Assembly (NCBI RefSeq): GCF_900101675.1
Contig: NZ_FNKG01000001.1
Coordinates: forward strand, 1,533,378-1,597,377
Source: Curtobacterium sp. UNCCL20
Lineage (GTDB): Bacteria; Actinomycetota; Actinomycetes; Actinomycetales; Microbacteriaceae
Reading direction: 5' to 3'
DNA: 64,000 bases
Of this stretch, positions 62,755 to 64,000 are shown piece by piece (the first letter of the stretch is position 1; every line of letters starts with the position of its first letter). Both the position numbers and the translations under genes were made by a program. The notes below the pieces were generated by a model, which was not told where the DNA came from, searched no databases, and saw only the letters and a list, made by a program, of their open reading frames with translations.

Positions 62755-63659
62755 CCCCTGGGACCGTCCGTCGCCACGCGGTCCCGCACCGCGAGCGTCC
62801 CCGCGTCGCCGTGGTGAGCCTGTCACAGGGCACCCGCCCGGAGGACCTGCGCCGCGGCCTCGAGAGCGTCCTGGCGCAGCACGACGTCGACCTCGACGTC
62901 GTCTGCGTCGGCAACGGCTGGGAGCCGACCGGTCTGCCCGACGGCGTCCGCGCCCTCGCCCTGCCGGAGAACGTGGGGATCCCCGCGGGCCGGAACGCGG
63001 GCGCCGAGGTCGTGGACGGCGACTACGTGTTCTTCCTCGACGACGATGCCTCGGTGCCGTCCCAGACCTTCCTGCGCGACGCCATCGCGCTGTTCGAGCG
63101 GGATCCGTCGCTCGGCCTCGTGCAGCCCCGGGTCGTCGACCCCACGGGTGCGGCGAACCCCACCCGTTGGATCCCGCGCATCCGCAAGGGGGAGCCGGAC
63201 CACTCGTCGCCGGTGTTCTCCGTGTGGGAGGGCGCCGTGGTCCTGCCGATGGACGTCTGGCGCGCGGTCGGCGGCTGGGGTGCCGAGTACTTCTACGCGC
63301 ACGAGGGCATCGAGCTCGCCTGGCGTGTGTGGGACGCCGGCCGCCGTACCTGGTACGCCGGTGACCTCGTCGCGCACCACCCGGCGATCGACCCGGCACG
63401 CCACACCGAGTACTACCGCCTGAACGCCCGGAACCGCGTGTGGCTCGCCCGCCGGAACCTGCCGGCGGTTCTGCGGCCGCTGTACGTCGGGTCGTGGGCC
63501 GCGATCCAGGTCGCCCGCTGGTGGAAGCACCCGCGCCGTCTGGCCACGTGGTTCAGCGGGGTCCGGGAAGGATGGGCCACGGACTGCGGCCCCGTGCACG
63601 TCATGGGGTGGCTCACGATCGGACGCATGACGCTCGCGGGCCGACCGCCCGTCATCTGA
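62751..63659 (+). CDS. Family 2 glycosyltransferase
   Basis: A 302-residue GT-A glycosyltransferase. It opens with AVVSLSQGTRPEDLRRGLES, carries LPENVGIPAGRNAGAEV and the metal-binding YVFFLDDDASVPS, then GGWGAEYFYAHEGIELAWRV and RNRVWLARRNLPAVLRPLYV, as in polymer-elongating or rhamnosyl/galactosyl transferases. No membrane helix is evident apart from a weak C-terminal segment. GTG at 62751 overlaps the upstream TGA, so translation is coupled. Confidence 0.87.
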   Translation: MTPGTVRRHAVPHRERPRVAVVSLSQGTRPEDLRRGLESVLAQHDVDLDVVCVGNGWEPTGLPDGVRALALPENVGIPAGRNAGAEVVDGDYVFFLDDDASVPSQTFLRDAIALFERDPSLGLVQPRVVDPTGAANPTRWIPRIRKGEPDHSSPVFSVWEGAVVLPMDVWRAVGGWGAEYFYAHEGIELAWRVWDAGRRTWYAGDLVAHHPAIDPARHTEYYRLNARNRVWLARRNLPAVLRPLYVGSWAAIQVARWWKHPRRLATWFSGVREGWATDCGPVHVMGWLTIGRMTLAGRPPVI

Positions 63660-63701
63660 CCCGCCCACCACGAACCGATCGCCGACACCGGAAGAGGGAC
63701 C

Positions 63702-64000
63702 ATGCCGATCATCAGCGACGTGCGCACCGCCGTACGGCTCGCCGAACGCCTGCTGAAGTCGCGGCGGAGCCGGCGCGGCCTGGCCCGACGGCTGCCCTCC
63801 GCGCCGGCCCCGGCACCCGGCACCGTCGAGATCGCCGTCTACTTCGCCGACGGCCCCGTGAACATGTACCAGGTCCGGCAGTGGTACGCCCCGCTCGCCG
63901 AACTCGCCGCGACGCACCCCGTCGCGATCGTCTCGCGGAGCCCCGGCACCATGCTCACGCTGCTCGACGAGTCCCCGGTGCCGGTGGTCTACGCACGCCA
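63702..64000 (+). CDS. 5' part of a glycosyl/glycerophosphotransferase-like gene, cut by the window edge
   Basis: The frame is open from ATG 63702, behind GAAGAGGGA, to the window end: 99 complete codons. It begins with a basic helix (RTAVRLAERLLKSRRSRRGL), a Pro/Ala linker and then EIAVYFADGPVNMYQVRQWY, which looks like the start of a GT-B domain. In related clusters a CDP-glycerol glycerophosphotransferase-like protein follows these genes; I cannot confirm that from this fragment. Confidence 0.65.
   Translation, partial: MPIISDVRTAVRLAERLLKSRRSRRGLARRLPSAPAPAPGTVEIAVYFADGPVNMYQVRQWYAPLAELAATHPVAIVSRSPGTMLTLLDESPVPVVYAR

Overview
The window is GC-rich DNA from an actinobacterium, most likely of the family Microbacteriaceae and Curtobacterium-like. 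The clues are a strong G/C third-position bias, frequent GTG and TTG starts, a MshB-like deacetylase beside FdxA, the lysine/DAP genes dapC, dapD and dapE, an AdnAB-type helicase-nuclease, and DUF3117, DUF3107, UPF0182 and DUF2342 proteins. The genus is inferred from gene content and style, not from a marker gene. There is no rRNA, prophage, insertion sequence or CRISPR array. The only tRNA seen is an initiator tRNA-Met at 55743-55819.

Region 1 (1-9.9 kb) is a peptide/nickel-type ABC importer: lipoprotein binding protein, two permeases and a fused double ATPase. A reverse-strand PH-like membrane protein gene interrupts the locus and a relative lies beyond it. A 172-bp-period duplication, a peroxiredoxin and a CPBP protease follow. 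Region 2 (10-32.3 kb) is a core block: typA, an M20 amidohydrolase, a lipoprotein, a MshB-like deacetylase fused to a membrane domain, fdxA, dapC, gltA, dapD, dapE, a PIG-V-like mannosyltransferase, an AI-2E-family membrane protein, DUF3117, an ATPase, an O-methyltransferase, tatB, a chitinase-like enzyme, a methyltransferase, and the Mrp/DUF1003/MgtE-N-CBS operon. From memory, this order follows Mycobacterium tuberculosis Rv1165 to about Rv1234, but without sigE-rseA-htrA between the O-methyltransferase and tatB.

Region 3 (32.5-55.8 kb) holds a GNAT enzyme, an aminopeptidase P, a PHP phosphoesterase, then a second core block: DEAD-box helicase, ferritin-like protein, a small membrane protein, DUF3107, adnA-adnB, a phosphotransferase, nudC, a UvrD2-like helicase, a ThiF/cyclodehydratase-like protein, a DUF2342 zincin-like protein, a PDZ-Lon protease, UPF0182 and tRNA-fMet. 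From memory this parallels M. tuberculosis Rv3211 down to Rv3193c. Region 4 (56-64 kb) has a nitrilase-fold hydrolase, an aminotransferase, an HtrA-type protease with a long tyrosine/glutamine/glycine-rich cytoplasmic tail, and a surface-glycopolymer cluster (GT2, CDP-alcohol phosphotransferase, GT2, and an unfinished gene at the window edge).

Two genome-style features stand out. First, at least 22 genes have a TANNNT-like -10 box only 6-8 nt before the start codon, so most monocistronic genes here are probably transcribed leaderless. Second, intergenic spaces are colonised by several palindromic repeat families: a GCCTCCAG/CTGGAGGC hairpin with six paired and four half copies, a 60-nt GAGCGGGCG hairpin tandemly arrayed at about 102-nt period (18.27-18.74 kb) with a lone copy at 32.45 kb, and an AGTCTCG/AGCGACA element at 35.5 and 55.9 kb. 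These repeats are the best candidates for undescribed structure in the window.
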